A DNA stretch of 40,589 nt from Micrococcaceae bacterium (GTDB lineage Bacteria; Actinomycetota; Actinomycetes; Actinomycetales; Micrococcaceae). Shown here piece after piece: positions 7,052 to 16,059 of the stretch. The notes beneath the pieces were generated by a model. It was not told where the DNA came from. It ran no database searches and saw only the letters and a program-made list of their open reading frames with translations. The position numbers and the translations under genes were made by a program. The number at the start of each line of letters is the position of its first letter. Position 1 is the first letter of the stretch. The DNA lies in assembly GCA_013393415.1 (NCBI GenBank), contig JABXHI010000004.1:1-40589 (forward strand), in the 5' to 3' direction.

Positions 7052-10000
7052 TCATGCTGATGCGCGGTCCATTTCTTTGCGCTGTGCCACATCCGATGCA
7101 CGAGTTGAGGCCATCCGCAAGAAGCTTTGTGGAATGCGAATCTCCACCGGCACGGCACGTCCGTGAATATCTACATCAATCGCCACGGTCCCTCGGACCA
7201 CTCCCCCGGTTTGGGGATCACGTAATGCGCGCAGAGAGTTGTAGTTCGGCGAACTTTCATCGTCATCCAACGTTCCAGCTGCGGTGATGCGACCAATGCG
7301 CTCCGGTGTTGGTTCCAGTCCAAAGATTTCACATGCTGCCCTGGCTTCATCCACACTCTTCAAGTGCAAGATGACACCGCGGGTCACGCTGTCGTTCAGA
7401 TTGGCGTTGGTGATGTCGGTGACGCGCTGAGTGTAGAGGTTCACGTCCGTACCCTGGGAGCGTGCCAGACGACCCAGTTTGATCAGCTCCTCTGGGTTCG
7501 AGGACAGGAATACCCACGCTTCGTCGAGTCGGATGATGCCGTTACGACCGGTCAGTGCCATCGAAGAACCCTGCACAATGTTGCGGATCAGTGCGGTGGT
7601 AATGCGCTGGTTGATGGACTTTGGCGGCTGTCCTGGTGCTGGTAGGTCAAGCTCTTGTTGGCCGGCCATGATCAGTGTCGTGCCGTCGTGAACACGAAGA
7701 CCAACAGTGTCATCATCGGAACCGACCAGGGCTTGGAACAGTGGGGAGGACTGAGACATCATCTCGATGCGTTCCACCAGGCTGGGTTCGATAACTGCAT
7801 CGGCTACTGCGCGGCGTAGAGCGGTCAGCGTTGAGGTGTGGCCCTTTTCGGCACCGTAACGCAGAGCGTATTGCAGTAGCGGCTCAGCCTGGGACATCTC
7901 GATGGTTGAGCCATATGGGTTGAGTTCGGCCAGGTTGGAGATCGCCATTTCGATACCCACCTCGATAGTCGAGGCGTATTTGATCGGGTCGAAAATGCCG
8001 TTTTCCTCAGCCAGTCGGTCAAGACCAAAGACGCGCCCGTTATCCATGGATTCCACGGTCGGGGTGAGGTCCGAGTCACGCTTAGGGTCAATGATGACCT
8101 GTGGGTAACCCAGCTTGTCGGCCTGAAACGCTTCCCACTGCATCAACATCGTGTTGTGGTTCGGCACATAGCCAGCCATCAGGTAGGTAGAGTCAACGGA
8201 GTCCACGGTGATGCAACGCATCGGCTCAGACTCTGCTGGCTCGATGGACTCGATGTAGAGCCACTGGTTTGTACCGCGCACCGTCTCGGGCAGTCGCTGA
8301 GCTTTGCGGGGCAGCCAGAACACAGGTTGGTCGGTGGTGAAGTGGATACGATGGCGATCCTTCGTCTGCACGTAGACACCATCGGCGTCCCGGTAGCCTG
8401 CTGTGTTGACGTTCAGCGAAGCTTTGATGCCCAAAGAGCGAATGAGGTCGAGTGCATCTTCGGCCAGTCGCTGGTGAGACAGGGAGAGCTCACAGCTGCC
8501 AGTCTTGTCAATCGAGCCGTCGGAATCCATGAGGCCACGCAACAGCTCGAACCTTTGCTCCACGGAGGCAGTGGCGTAGTTGGTCGGAATATGCTTATCC
8601 CCCACCGCGCCAGTCTTATTCAGGTCAAGGCCCCAGTTGGTGACATAGTGAACACACCAGTTCTCTGGGTGAGTCTCCTTATTCATCGAGCCGCGGCGGA
8701 TGTCGTAACCGACAGATTCAATGCGATCAAGAATTTCAAATTCAGGACTCACCAGAGAGCCGAATCCATCGGTTGCCCCGTCGCCGAGCCAGACGCCGAA
8801 AACATACGGGTCCATTGGAAGATCGCGGTGCGTACCTTGGACTGGCTGGGTGAGCTTGATGGCGAACTGCGACCCTGCATTGTCCGCTTTGAGGCCGCGA
8901 CCTAGCATTTCGCCGACCGATAAGACCTGCTCATCGTCATCCGAGGTGCGCAGCAGCGTATTTTGAGCAATTTGCTCTAGTCGGATGGATAGACCGAGTA
9001 GCGCCTTGCGGTGCTGGTAGAGGTATTTTGCTCCGCCAAACTGCGACATGCGGTCATGGTTTTCGACTTCGACTGTCTCAGTGGTGAATGGCACCTTGTA
9101 TTTCTTGGCGACCAGACCAAGGTCCGACCGTACCGATGACACCTCGCGGGTCATACCGGCATCAACCATCATCTTGGCAATGCGGCGAATATGCGCCCGT
9201 CCACCGAACGGCGCGACTTTCTGAGCAGCCTCAATCGCATCGGTCTTGAACGGGTGGCCACGGTGCTTCACTGGGACATCGTGCAGTAGTCCAAGCATTT
9301 CTTCGGCTTTGTAGTAGCGCGGCTTTGGAGCCTTCCCGCCGTCGTGCCAGGCATCATGGTTTTGTGCAACTTCTGTGACGCTGTCGGCGATGAATCGGGC
9401 ACCTAGCGGTGAGCCTGCTGCAACCAGGCCATCACGCAGCTCACGTGAAGAGATCAGCTGATCGGAGTGACTTTCGGCCAGCTTCTCGACAGCATCTTTC
9501 CACTGCTGGTTTTTAGCCTCGTGCTTGGTGATCGGCAGCGTCCAGTCCTCGATGCATCGCTCTAGGAGTTGACGAACGTCGTAGACCTTCGTCTCGTGCT
9601 CGGCGGTGAATCCCTTGGCCAGCTTTGGCTGTGATGCTGCTTTGGCGACAGGCTCGATATCCACCATGCGTAGTGCTGAGCGAACCGTCTGTGCGTTTGA
9701 GAAGGTTGACTCGTCCACAATTGGTGCAACCTTCTGAGCTAACGTCTGTGCGTCCACCTGCTGCTCATCAGTGTGTTGCACGGCAAGTTCACGCAATGCC
9801 TCAACCTGATCCATCAGGCGCTTCCGACGGGCGATGCCGCTCTGGTGTTTCTTGGCAGCACGGTAGTTTCTTGCGCGGAAGTCAGACACCACGAACTGGT
9901 GGTTCGAGTCCACCGTGAGTACCTGACCATCCGAGAGGCGCAATTTGTAGGCGTCAATGGTTTTGGCGGCATGATCGAAGATTTCCAGCACATGGCAGGG

Positions 10001-11539
10001 CTTACCGTCACGCCCGTAGACGATATCTCCGACCTTCAGATCACCCATAAGTACATTCCCACTAGGGGTTTTGATGATTTCTCTCAGAGAGGAGGCTTTG
10101 CCAGAGCCACTGGACCCACAGTTGATGCTCACCGGCGGGGCATCTTCCTCGTTGTATGCCTCCTGTGGGTTGGTGTAGACCGGCGTCCCGTCCCGCTCAG
10201 CGAAGCCGCGAAGGATACCGTGGCGGTCCCCTGACCGTGAGGCGTCTTGGATGCCCGATGCAGCGATATTCTGGATCGGCATATCGTGGATATTGGGGTT
10301 GGCTTTGACCGTGGAGGCGATCATCATCTCAACCCAGGACTTATCTTGCCGGTGCTCCATGGGGCGGATTTCGGCAGCCGTCTCGATGGCACCAAAGTCT
10401 CGTATTTTGCCGTCCATGGCTACCAGTACCGAGGATTCCACCAACGTCGGTGAACCGTGGCCACCGGCATAGACATCTTCAATCTGCTGGAGTCGTGAAA
10501 CCTTTTCCTCTTGCTCACCACGACTCATGCGACCATGTTGTTGCTGCTCAGCGCGGTCATTGAGGTAGTTTCGGCGGTTGCGGCGAATCTCGGCACGAGT
10601 CATCTGCTGTGGCTCTAGCGACCCGCGAATCGAGGTGGCTAACGCACCGGCATCCATCAATGGAATCAGCCAGTTTGCCCTCGGGTCATCTGGGCGAATG
10701 AATTCAAGCTCAATGTCAGCCACGGACCCAAACGACACCATCGATTGGCCTGCTCGTGTGCCCATGCCGCGGGTGAGATCATCTGGCCACTCTTCACAGT
10801 CCACGCCGTCTTCTTCAAGTCGTGCAATAGAGCGCACGGTGCGCGAATCTCGGATAATGTGCATGTGCTCGGGGTGGGCCAGGGTTGGCACGTCGGGGTT
10901 ACTGCCAGGGTTCCACCAGGAGTCGGCAGCAGCAATATCTGCCGGTGATGGCTGGTTAAGGCCAGCGCGTGCAAAGATACGGTTGAGCCGCTCCAGATCG
11001 TGGTCATAGTCAGATAGTGGTGTCCCGCCCTCAACCAAGGTGTAGGTGAAGGAGTCCACCAGGTGCTTCAGTCCACCGGAGGTCATGGAACCAGCTAGTT
11101 CAACGCCCAGCAGCAGCACGGACTCTCGGGTGATCTCCCCATGCATCACCGAGTTCAGATAGCGGTTGAGATTTTGCTGGCCGTGGCGCATCTGTCGGGG
11201 CGCATCAATGTCGGCCTCCCAGACTTTTGGCACGCTGGTGCGCAGCAGATGGATGCGTCGGTAGGAGTTCTTTGATGCACTGCGACGCTTGATCGCTGAA
11301 CGTGGGGTGAGCTTGGCAATATCGCTCAGCGCATCGTAGAGCGGCATGTAAGCAGACAGCAGGCGGGAAGTGTCACGCGCATCAGCAACTGGGACCAGAG
11401 GCACTTTGGCGTAGAGCCAGATGGAGTGCTCATCGGAGACCGAGGTGATCATCCCATTACCCATCACCTGACGCTTCATGGTGGGCATGATGCCCATGGA
11501 GTCAAGATCAAAGTCTTCTGAATGTTGCTTATTGCTCAC
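7052..11539 (-). CDS. VirB4/TraC-like conjugation ATPase, interrupted by an intein
   Basis: A 1495-aa precursor; without its 648-residue intein the mature protein is 847 aa, usual for VirB4-type ATPases that power type IV secretion at the inner face of the membrane. The N-terminal domain (1-470) leads to the Walker A GSSGSGK (475-481), where the intein follows immediately; the host sequence resumes with TMLMQWEAF. Walker B is IIRLDEAW (Asp1339-Glu1340), and the conserved Arg/Gln-rich motifs near LYTQRVTDITN match VirB4 C-terminal domains. The start overlaps closely with the end of the TcpC-like gene (3-nt gap), so both lie in the minus-strand transfer operon. The intein interrupts the P-loop itself, so ATPase activity depends on splicing. 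The VirB4 assignment is by motif and context. Confidence 0.85.
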   Translation of the reverse strand: MSNKQHSEDFDLDSMGIMPTMKRQVMGNGMITSVSDEHSIWLYAKVPLVPVADARDTSRLLSAYMPLYDALSDIAKLTPRSAIKRRSASKNSYRRIHLLRTSVPKVWEADIDAPRQMRHGQQNLNRYLNSVMHGEITRESVLLLGVELAGSMTSGGLKHLVDSFTYTLVEGGTPLSDYDHDLERLNRIFARAGLNQPSPADIAAADSWWNPGSNPDVPTLAHPEHMHIIRDSRTVRSIARLEEDGVDCEEWPDDLTRGMGTRAGQSMVSFGSVADIELEFIRPDDPRANWLIPLMDAGALATSIRGSLEPQQMTRAEIRRNRRNYLNDRAEQQQHGRMSRGEQEEKVSRLQQIEDVYAGGHGSPTLVESSVLVAMDGKIRDFGAIETAAEIRPMEHRQDKSWVEMMIASTVKANPNIHDMPIQNIAASGIQDASRSGDRHGILRGFAERDGTPVYTNPQEAYNEEDAPPVSINCGSSGSGKASSLREIIKTPSGNVLMGDLKVGDIVYGRDGKPCHVLEIFDHAAKTIDAYKLRLSDGQVLTVDSNHQFVVSDFRARNYRAAKKHQSGIARRKRLMDQVEALRELAVQHTDEQQVDAQTLAQKVAPIVDESTFSNAQTVRSALRMVDIEPVAKAASQPKLAKGFTAEHETKVYDVRQLLERCIEDWTLPITKHEAKNQQWKDAVEKLAESHSDQLISSRELRDGLVAAGSPLGARFIADSVTEVAQNHDAWHDGGKAPKPRYYKAEEMLGLLHDVPVKHRGHPFKTDAIEAAQKVAPFGGRAHIRRIAKMMVDAGMTREVSSVRSDLGLVAKKYKVPFTTETVEVENHDRMSQFGGAKYLYQHRKALLGLSIRLEQIAQNTLLRTSDDDEQVLSVGEMLGRGLKADNAGSQFAIKLTQPVQGTHRDLPMDPYVFGVWLGDGATDGFGSLVSPEFEILDRIESVGYDIRRGSMNKETHPENWCVHYVTNWGLDLNKTGAVGDKHIPTNYATASVEQRFELLRGLMDSDGSIDKTGSCELSLSHQRLAEDALDLIRSLGIKASLNVNTAGYRDADGVYVQTKDRHRIHFTTDQPVFWLPRKAQRLPETVRGTNQWLYIESIEPAESEPMRCITVDSVDSTYLMAGYVPNHNTMLMQWEAFQADKLGYPQVIIDPKRDSDLTPTVESMDNGRVFGLDRLAEENGIFDPIKYASTIEVGIEMAISNLAELNPYGSTIEMSQAEPLLQYALRYGAEKGHTSTLTALRRAVADAVIEPSLVERIEMMSQSSPLFQALVGSDDDTVGLRVHDGTTLIMAGQQELDLPAPGQPPKSINQRITTALIRNIVQGSSMALTGRNGIIRLDEAWVFLSSNPEELIKLGRLARSQGTDVNLYTQRVTDITNANLNDSVTRGVILHLKSVDEARAACEIFGLEPTPERIGRITAAGTLDDDESSPNYNSLRALRDPQTGGVVRGTVAIDVDIHGRAVPVEIRIPQSFLRMASTRASDVAQRKEMDRASA
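8153..10096 (-). mobile_element. Intein with LAGLIDADG homing endonuclease in the VirB4-like ATPase
   Basis: 648 in-frame codons from Ala482 (ASSLREI...) to Asn1129 (VPNHN), inserted between the Walker A lysine and the next Thr. Block A reads MGDLKVGDIVYG, block B TVDSNHQFVV, block F RCITVDS...TYLMAG, block G VPNHN then Thr+1. Two LAGLIDADG-like motifs are visible (VWLGDG and LLRGLMDSDG), so a homing endonuclease is likely active or recent. The first residue is Ala rather than Cys or Ser, which points to a class 2 or class 3 splicing route; the Cys of block F and Thr near the end fit class 3, but the Trp expected in block B is Phe here. Confidence 0.9.
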
Positions 11540-11542
11540 GTT

Positions 11543-12781
11543 TTACTCCTCCGTCTCCGCTTTCAATTCGCGGTACTCAATGCCGTTTGAGAATTCGGCT
11601 AAATCATCGGATGATCCAACAGGACCCCAAGACACCACCTGTGGGGTGGCGGTATCTGCGCCGAACAGCAGCACGTCGTAGGAGAATTCGGCCACGTGCT
11701 CTTCAGCTTCGGCAGCCTCTTCATCGGAAGACTCTTCGTCTGAGGAGTTGACCAATCCGGCAATGCCGTTACTTGCATCTGGCCAGGTCACAGTGATGGT
11801 GACTCGGGCGAGGAGGTGGTCGAATTGCTCTTGTTCTTCGTTGAAGGTTGCCTCGTCTGCTACTGCCATGGAGTTGACCGATACAGAGGTGTTTGCAGCC
11901 TTTGGCATCGGCATATAGGCGGTGTTGTCACTACCATCACCCACCGCTTGCTTTAGCCGGACTGGGTCTGCTGAGAAGTAGCTTTCAGACCAGTTTTGTA
12001 CCGCTGATTCGATATCGGTGGTATTTCCACTGACCGAGGCGCGTCCGGGGAATGTGTCGCCACCGGCGATAGTGGTGTCAGAGGACACTGGCGCTTGGCT
12101 GGTCACAGAAACTGGGGCGGTCACCCATGCCCCATCAGTGTCTGAAAAAGCGACCTCAACAGAGGCCGTGTAGAGTGCGCCAGTCTCGGAGACTAGCGAT
12201 AGGTAGTGCGTTTCGTGGGAGACCGCTTCGGCTAGTGCTTCATCAAAATCTTCTGGCTGGTTGTCGGAGCTTTCCAGCGCAAGCTTCCCGTTGGAAGTGG
12301 ACTCAACATAATCCCAGCCTGACAGACTGACCCCTGGCAGTGGTGCAGGGTCCTGGTTGAGATAGCTGGTGACTTCTTGGACGGCCATGGCCTTGTGGGG
12401 GCTGTGGGTGGCGGTGGTGTCGATATCCACAGGCTCTTGGTTGCCGACGGTATTGCCGACGTGAATGAAGTTGACCAGCGCCGAGACCGGGAACAAAAAC
12501 AGCAGCACCGCATACATGTAGACCCGTAGCCATTTCGACCGCTTTTGACGCTTACGGTACAGCTCAGCGGTGTCGGTGGGCTCTTCCACGAGGTCACGCT
12601 GAAAGAACTCATCGGCGATGTCGGCACCCTTGCCCTTGGTGCCAGTCAGGTCGGGGCGACCATCGCTTTGGCCTTTCGAGCGTTTTCCGCGGCGCTTCTT
12701 TTCGTTGCCCTTTTCAGGAGCAGGGCGGCTTGGTAAACCATCCTGCTCCTGAATCATGGCATTGAGGTCGAAATCATTCAC
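11543..12781 (-). CDS. TcpC/VirB8-like conjugation membrane protein
   Basis: A 412-aa protein with a basic, disordered cytoplasmic N-terminus (1-83), one TM segment (about 85-107) and an extracytoplasmic region of about 300 residues that appears to hold two NTF2-like alpha/beta domains (about 130-240 and 250-390), the architecture of TcpC and VirB8-family proteins that scaffold Gram-positive type IV secretion channels. The second domain begins with the helix AVQNWSESYFS that is common in this fold. The gene is 17 nt after the preceding gene and 3 nt before the VirB4-like gene. Recognition is by architecture and context, not by a catalytic motif. Confidence 0.65.
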   Translation of the reverse strand: MNDFDLNAMIQEQDGLPSRPAPEKGNEKKRRGKRSKGQSDGRPDLTGTKGKGADIADEFFQRDLVEEPTDTAELYRKRQKRSKWLRVYMYAVLLFLFPVSALVNFIHVGNTVGNQEPVDIDTTATHSPHKAMAVQEVTSYLNQDPAPLPGVSLSGWDYVESTSNGKLALESSDNQPEDFDEALAEAVSHETHYLSLVSETGALYTASVEVAFSDTDGAWVTAPVSVTSQAPVSSDTTIAGGDTFPGRASVSGNTTDIESAVQNWSESYFSADPVRLKQAVGDGSDNTAYMPMPKAANTSVSVNSMAVADEATFNEEQEQFDHLLARVTITVTWPDASNGIAGLVNSSDEESSDEEAAEAEEHVAEFSYDVLLFGADTATPQVVSWGPVGSSDDLAEFSNGIEYRELKAETEE

Positions 12782-12798
12782 TGGTATTCCCTGTGGAT

Positions 12799-13425
12799 CT
12801 AGTTCAACAAATCAAGCAGCTGGTCAAGCTCTTGTGGAAGATCGTCCAGTACGCGAACGAACTCGGCGGCGGTCTTGGTGTCGTTACCCGGTGTCTGGCG
12901 CGAGACCAGGTCCAGGGCGTGCAAGAAGCGCCAGGCTGGAGTGGTGGTCTTCTTGGCGTCCCAGGTGGAGACCAAGACCATCCGGTCCAGAGCATCTTCG
13001 GTGTCTCGAAGCTCGATCAACGATGAGACGACGCCGACGGTGTCTTTATCGACCGTGGCGATAGCTGCTGCAATGGCATCCACCTCGTTCTCCAGCGTGA
13101 AGAGCGTTGCGGCAAGCTTGCGGGTTGCACTGTCTGCTGCTTCGACATCGCGGACAACCTCGATGACTTCGTTGGCAATTTTTAGCGTGGTGCGTTGCGG
13201 TGTGCGTGCCCGACGCCGTGGCTTAGAAACTTGTTGTTTCGCCGGGGTCTTCTCGGCAGACTGACTTGGAGAAGTGGCGTAGTCTGTTGCTGGCTTGGCA
13301 TCGTTCTGCACGGTGGCAGGCTTCTGCGGTGTTGGCGTCCCGGTGTTTTGCTGTCCGCCAAAGTTGGGTTTTGGGGCGGTTGACTGGTTGCCAAAAGCGT
13401 TGGACTTTCGGGTGTCAGTGCTCAT
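12799..13425 (-). CDS. Transfer-operon protein of unknown function
   Basis: A 208-aa soluble protein. The first 75 residues are low complexity (Gln/Pro/Thr) ending in a basic patch PRRRARTPQRT; residues about 78-208 are predicted to be helical. An AGGAGC ribosome site precedes the ATG. It is co-directional and closely spaced with the TcpC-like gene, so it is likely part of the transfer apparatus or its regulation. No family recognised. Confidence 0.6.
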   Translation of the reverse strand: MSTDTRKSNAFGNQSTAPKPNFGGQQNTGTPTPQKPATVQNDAKPATDYATSPSQSAEKTPAKQQVSKPRRRARTPQRTTLKIANEVIEVVRDVEAADSATRKLAATLFTLENEVDAIAAAIATVDKDTVGVVSSLIELRDTEDALDRMVLVSTWDAKKTTTPAWRFLHALDLVSRQTPGNDTKTAAEFVRVLDDLPQELDQLLDLLN

Positions 13426-13535
13426 GGGTTGGTGCTCCTAGGTGGTTTGAATCCTTCTACCTGGGCATCATGCAGGGCTTTTGTTTTGCAGTCTTCCCCA
13501 ACCGTTCTGACAGCGTTTTGGGCTGACCATGACAA

Positions 13536-13587
13536 AGCCACAGGGTGCCCAAGAACGTCTCACAACACTCTCAGACAGCCTGTGGCT
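13536..13587. repeat. 9-bp inverted repeat in a 240-bp gap
   Basis: AGCCACAGG (13536-13544) and CCTGTGGCT (13579-13587) pair across a 34-nt loop in the gap 13426-13667. The gap holds no other convincing gene or promoter; the repeat may attenuate transcription between the operon parts. Confidence 0.45.
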
Positions 13588-13667
13588 GGTTTCAGCGTCA
13601 ATCCCCCACTCAGTGCCTTCAAGCGCCTATGAAGACGTTCTGTCGCCTCTGCGGGGCGCTGGAGGGG

Positions 13668-14237
13668 TTAGCGTCGGCGTCCTGCGGTCTGGGCTTTGCC
13701 GATGGATTCGACGTGATCCAACAGATCATCTTCGAGTTCCTGGTCGGAGAATTCTGAATCGTCGCCTGGTCCAAGGTTCTTCACATGACCCAGCGAACGG
13801 TATTTCTTCTCACCCTTGGCTTCGACGAGCTTGTAGACCAGCACGTTGTTGCCCATGAGGTCATCTTCAATGATTTCCATCAGCAGATCGACTGAAGCGT
13901 CAGAGTCCACGCGGTTGGTGTTGATGTATTCGAGCTTGGGGCCATCTTTGTCTTTGGATTCCAGCTGGATGACGTAGCGCTGTGAGCTTTCATGGAATTC
14001 AAAGCCGCGGATGATGGCAGCAAACGGTGTGGCGTCCTCGGAGAGCAGGTCGTTGACCGTGTCGCGGAACTTCCAGTCGCGAGCCATGGTTGCCACCTCA
14101 CGGATGTTCATCAACATCTGAGCATTCCAGTCGGCATGGTCATTGGGTCCGCTCATGGAGGCTGCGGCAGCGATGATGGATGCTTCGACAGCGCCTGGTT
14201 CAAAGTATTCGCGTTTGGTGCGGGTCTGGTTGGACAT
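13668..14237 (-). CDS. Operon protein of unknown function
   Basis: A 189-aa acidic soluble protein without TM segments. It begins at ATG 14237 with AAGGAACC upstream and follows the nuclease gene by 29 nt, so it is cotranscribed. The middle part (about 75-150) looks like an alpha/beta domain (IRGFEFHESSQRYVIQLE...) and the C-terminus is Asp/Glu-rich ending in a short basic tail. No known family. An internal promoter in the upstream gene could give extra transcription. Confidence 0.55.
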   Translation of the reverse strand: MSNQTRTKREYFEPGAVEASIIAAAASMSGPNDHADWNAQMLMNIREVATMARDWKFRDTVNDLLSEDATPFAAIIRGFEFHESSQRYVIQLESKDKDGPKLEYINTNRVDSDASVDLLMEIIEDDLMGNNVLVYKLVEAKGEKKYRSLGHVKNLGPGDDSEFSDQELEDDLLDHVESIGKAQTAGRRR

Positions 14238-14266
14238 TGTGATGGTTCCTTGTCGTGGGGTTGGTG

Positions 14267-14707
14267 TTATTCGTCGGAGACTGCTGGGGGCATAAGCTGA
14301 TCGAACAGATCGAGCACGGTGCCAGTGGCAAAGCCGAGTTCGGTAGCAAGCTCATCGAGCCATGCCGTGACTTCGCCTTCGTCATCAAAGTCGCACTGGA
14401 CGTTGTGGATGTGTGTATCTGCGACATGGCTTAGTCGGGTGAATGCGCCGTTTTGTGGGGTGGAGTCGATTCCAGTCCAGGAGTTGACCCCGGCGGTGAT
14501 GACTTCGGCCACATCGGTCAGAGTCAAGGCTGTCAAGTTGCGTTGGCGGTCACGGTCAAAGTCTGGGTGGGCACTTCGGATCGCTTCATCGATGCGGCTG
14601 TAGAGCCGGAACATCGAGTTTGCAGCCCAGCTGTTGGGATTGAGTTCATCGGTGTCGGTCAGCAGCTCCCAGGGTTGCAGCTCTTCGATGAGTGGTCGGG
14701 TTTTCAT
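14267..14707 (-). other. Possible internally started C-terminal protein of the nuclease gene
   Basis: In frame with the nuclease, an ATG at 14707 (codon 402) has AAGGA just upstream and lies 54 nt after the predicted start of an internal element promoter (copy P, start 14761). It would make the last 146 residues alone, from MKTRPLIEELQPW. This C-terminal region has no nuclease residues, so a separate small product is reasonable. Inference from signals only. Confidence 0.35.
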
Positions 14708-15910
14708 GGTGTCCTTCTGCGGGGTCGATGTGTCAGTCTCGCCGGTGGGTTTCTCCGGCGTAGTTTCACTGTGTCCGGCATCGAGGTCTTCGTCCTGATC
14801 GTCAACGACTTCGTCATCTTCCTCTTCGGCTGGAATGAATTCGATCCCGGCATCGATAGCTTTTGGCGACGGCCCAAAGCCTGCATCTTGGGCAGTTGCG
14901 CAGATGTTAGCTAGGGGGCACCAGCCGCACAGGGGGCCTGCTTTGGTCGGGAACGCGGATTCTTCGATGGCGGTGTTGTGAATATCCCAGGCGTCAACAA
15001 GGTCATCTTTGGTTTCTTCCAGCATCTCGTCTGAGACATCAACTTCGACCTCATGCTGGGCTGCGGTGTAGAGCAAGTATGCGCCCACAGGTCGGATACC
15101 TGTCTGGGCTTCTTTGAGCAACGTGTAGGTGCGCATGGCTCGCTCATAGCCACCGATGTACTGGTCGCCCTTCCACTTTCCCGTCTTGTAGTCCATCACC
15201 AGGAGATCATCATTTTCGACTAGGTCAGTGCGGTCAACGGTTCCGGTCACCGGTACACCGGCGATGGTTTCTTCGATCTTTTCCTCAACGCGGTCCACGT
15301 CGATGGTCTTGGGGTCTTCAAGATCAAAGACTCCGCCGGCCAAGTGATTGAGCTTCTGTGTCAGCAAAGCTGTCTTGGCGGCATCGCCGGGAAATGTCTT
15401 GGCAACGACCTTGGAGATTTCCTCTGCTAACGCAACACCGTCACGCTGCTTGCGAGGCAGTTCGTAAAAGCTTTCCAGCGCCTCGTGTGCAAGCCCTCCA
15501 GCTCCGGCTGGGCTGAACGGTGAGTCGTCGAAGGGGATCATTTTCCCAAACGCCCACGATGCAGCACAGTTGTCCAGCAGGCTTGATGCGGTGGAGGGAC
15601 TGAGCTTGAAACGTTGAATCTTGGAGGTCACCAGATCGCGGTCCGTCACGTGCATTTTGTCGTCGCGGAACTCGACGAATTGTGCCATCGCCAAAGCGTC
15701 ATCTTCATAGCTACTGGGAGCATCGGATGGTGGCGTTTCTGTGGTGCTGTCATCAACAGATGCAGTCGGTTGAACAGCTTCAGTTTTTAGATCAGGTGCG
15801 GTGCCGTTGACGGGAGCTGGAATAGCGTCAGCGGGTGCACCTTCGGACGCCTTGTACCCGACGATTAGATCGTCGAACAGGCTGTGGGTTTTCAGAGGGG
15901 TTTGCGTCAT
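14267..15910 (-). CDS. Cas4/AddB/RecB-type PD-(D/E)XK nuclease with Fe-S cysteines
   Basis: A 547-aa protein. Residues about 100-340 show the RecB-family nuclease set: His142 (AHEAL), Asp226 (GTVDR), Asp240 and Lys242 in LLVMDYKTGK, and Tyr residues of the Q/YxxY motif after it. Cys115, Cys328, Cys331 and Cys337 (CGWCPLANIC) match the split 4Fe-4S cluster of Cas4/AddB nucleases. The domain is expected to cut DNA with a metal-dependent exonuclease or endonuclease mechanism. The first 90 and last 150 residues are extra and unrecognised. The ATG at 15910 lies 9 nt after an element promoter copy with no ribosome site, so it is leaderless. Beside the VirB4 operon and the origin candidate, a role in DNA processing for transfer or replication is likely. 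No cas genes are near. Confidence 0.8.
   Translation of the reverse strand: MTQTPLKTHSLFDDLIVGYKASEGAPADAIPAPVNGTAPDLKTEAVQPTASVDDSTTETPPSDAPSSYEDDALAMAQFVEFRDDKMHVTDRDLVTSKIQRFKLSPSTASSLLDNCAASWAFGKMIPFDDSPFSPAGAGGLAHEALESFYELPRKQRDGVALAEEISKVVAKTFPGDAAKTALLTQKLNHLAGGVFDLEDPKTIDVDRVEEKIEETIAGVPVTGTVDRTDLVENDDLLVMDYKTGKWKGDQYIGGYERAMRTYTLLKEAQTGIRPVGAYLLYTAAQHEVEVDVSDEMLEETKDDLVDAWDIHNTAIEESAFPTKAGPLCGWCPLANICATAQDAGFGPSPKAIDAGIEFIPAEEEDDEVVDDQDEDLDAGHSETTPEKPTGETDTSTPQKDTMKTRPLIEELQPWELLTDTDELNPNSWAANSMFRLYSRIDEAIRSAHPDFDRDRQRNLTALTLTDVAEVITAGVNSWTGIDSTPQNGAFTRLSHVADTHIHNVQCDFDDEGEVTAWLDELATELGFATGTVLDLFDQLMPPAVSDE
14762..14779 (-). promoter_or_regulatory. Element promoter motif GCCGGACAC inside the nuclease gene (copy P)
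   Basis: Motif at 14779-14771 within coding sequence for DAGHSETT; predicted start A at 14761. Motif and 12 nt downstream are identical to copy L at 2651. Could drive the C-terminal ORF and the downstream transfer genes. Confidence 0.5.
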
Positions 15911-15928
15911 GCACTACCAGTGTCCGGC
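15911..15928 (-). promoter_or_regulatory. Element promoter motif GCCGGACAC (copy D)
   Basis: Motif at 15928-15920, 9 nt before the ATG at 15910. Likely main promoter of the minus-strand transfer operon. Confidence 0.75.
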
Positions 15929-15945
15929 GCAAGACTTGAGTGTGG

Positions 15946-15973
15946 TTGACATACCCCCTGGGGGTATTAATTT
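15946..15973 (+). promoter_or_regulatory. Housekeeping-type promoter with a G/C-tract palindrome in its spacer
   Basis: TTGACA (15946-15951) and TAATTT (15968-15973) are spaced by 16 bp, and the spacer is filled by the perfect palindrome ATACCCCC-T-GGGGGTAT (15951-15967). G-tract palindromes of this form resemble operators of CsoR-family copper or persulfide repressors, so repression by blocking RNA polymerase is suggested. It faces into the origin candidate and no real gene follows. No CsoR-like gene is in the window. Confidence 0.5.
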
Positions 15974-16059
15974 TGCTGGTTAACAGTATGTATGTGTTAA
16001 GAAACTCTTTCACATACACATACATACAGTTCTGCTGTTTTCATGCCCCACATTCCTCT

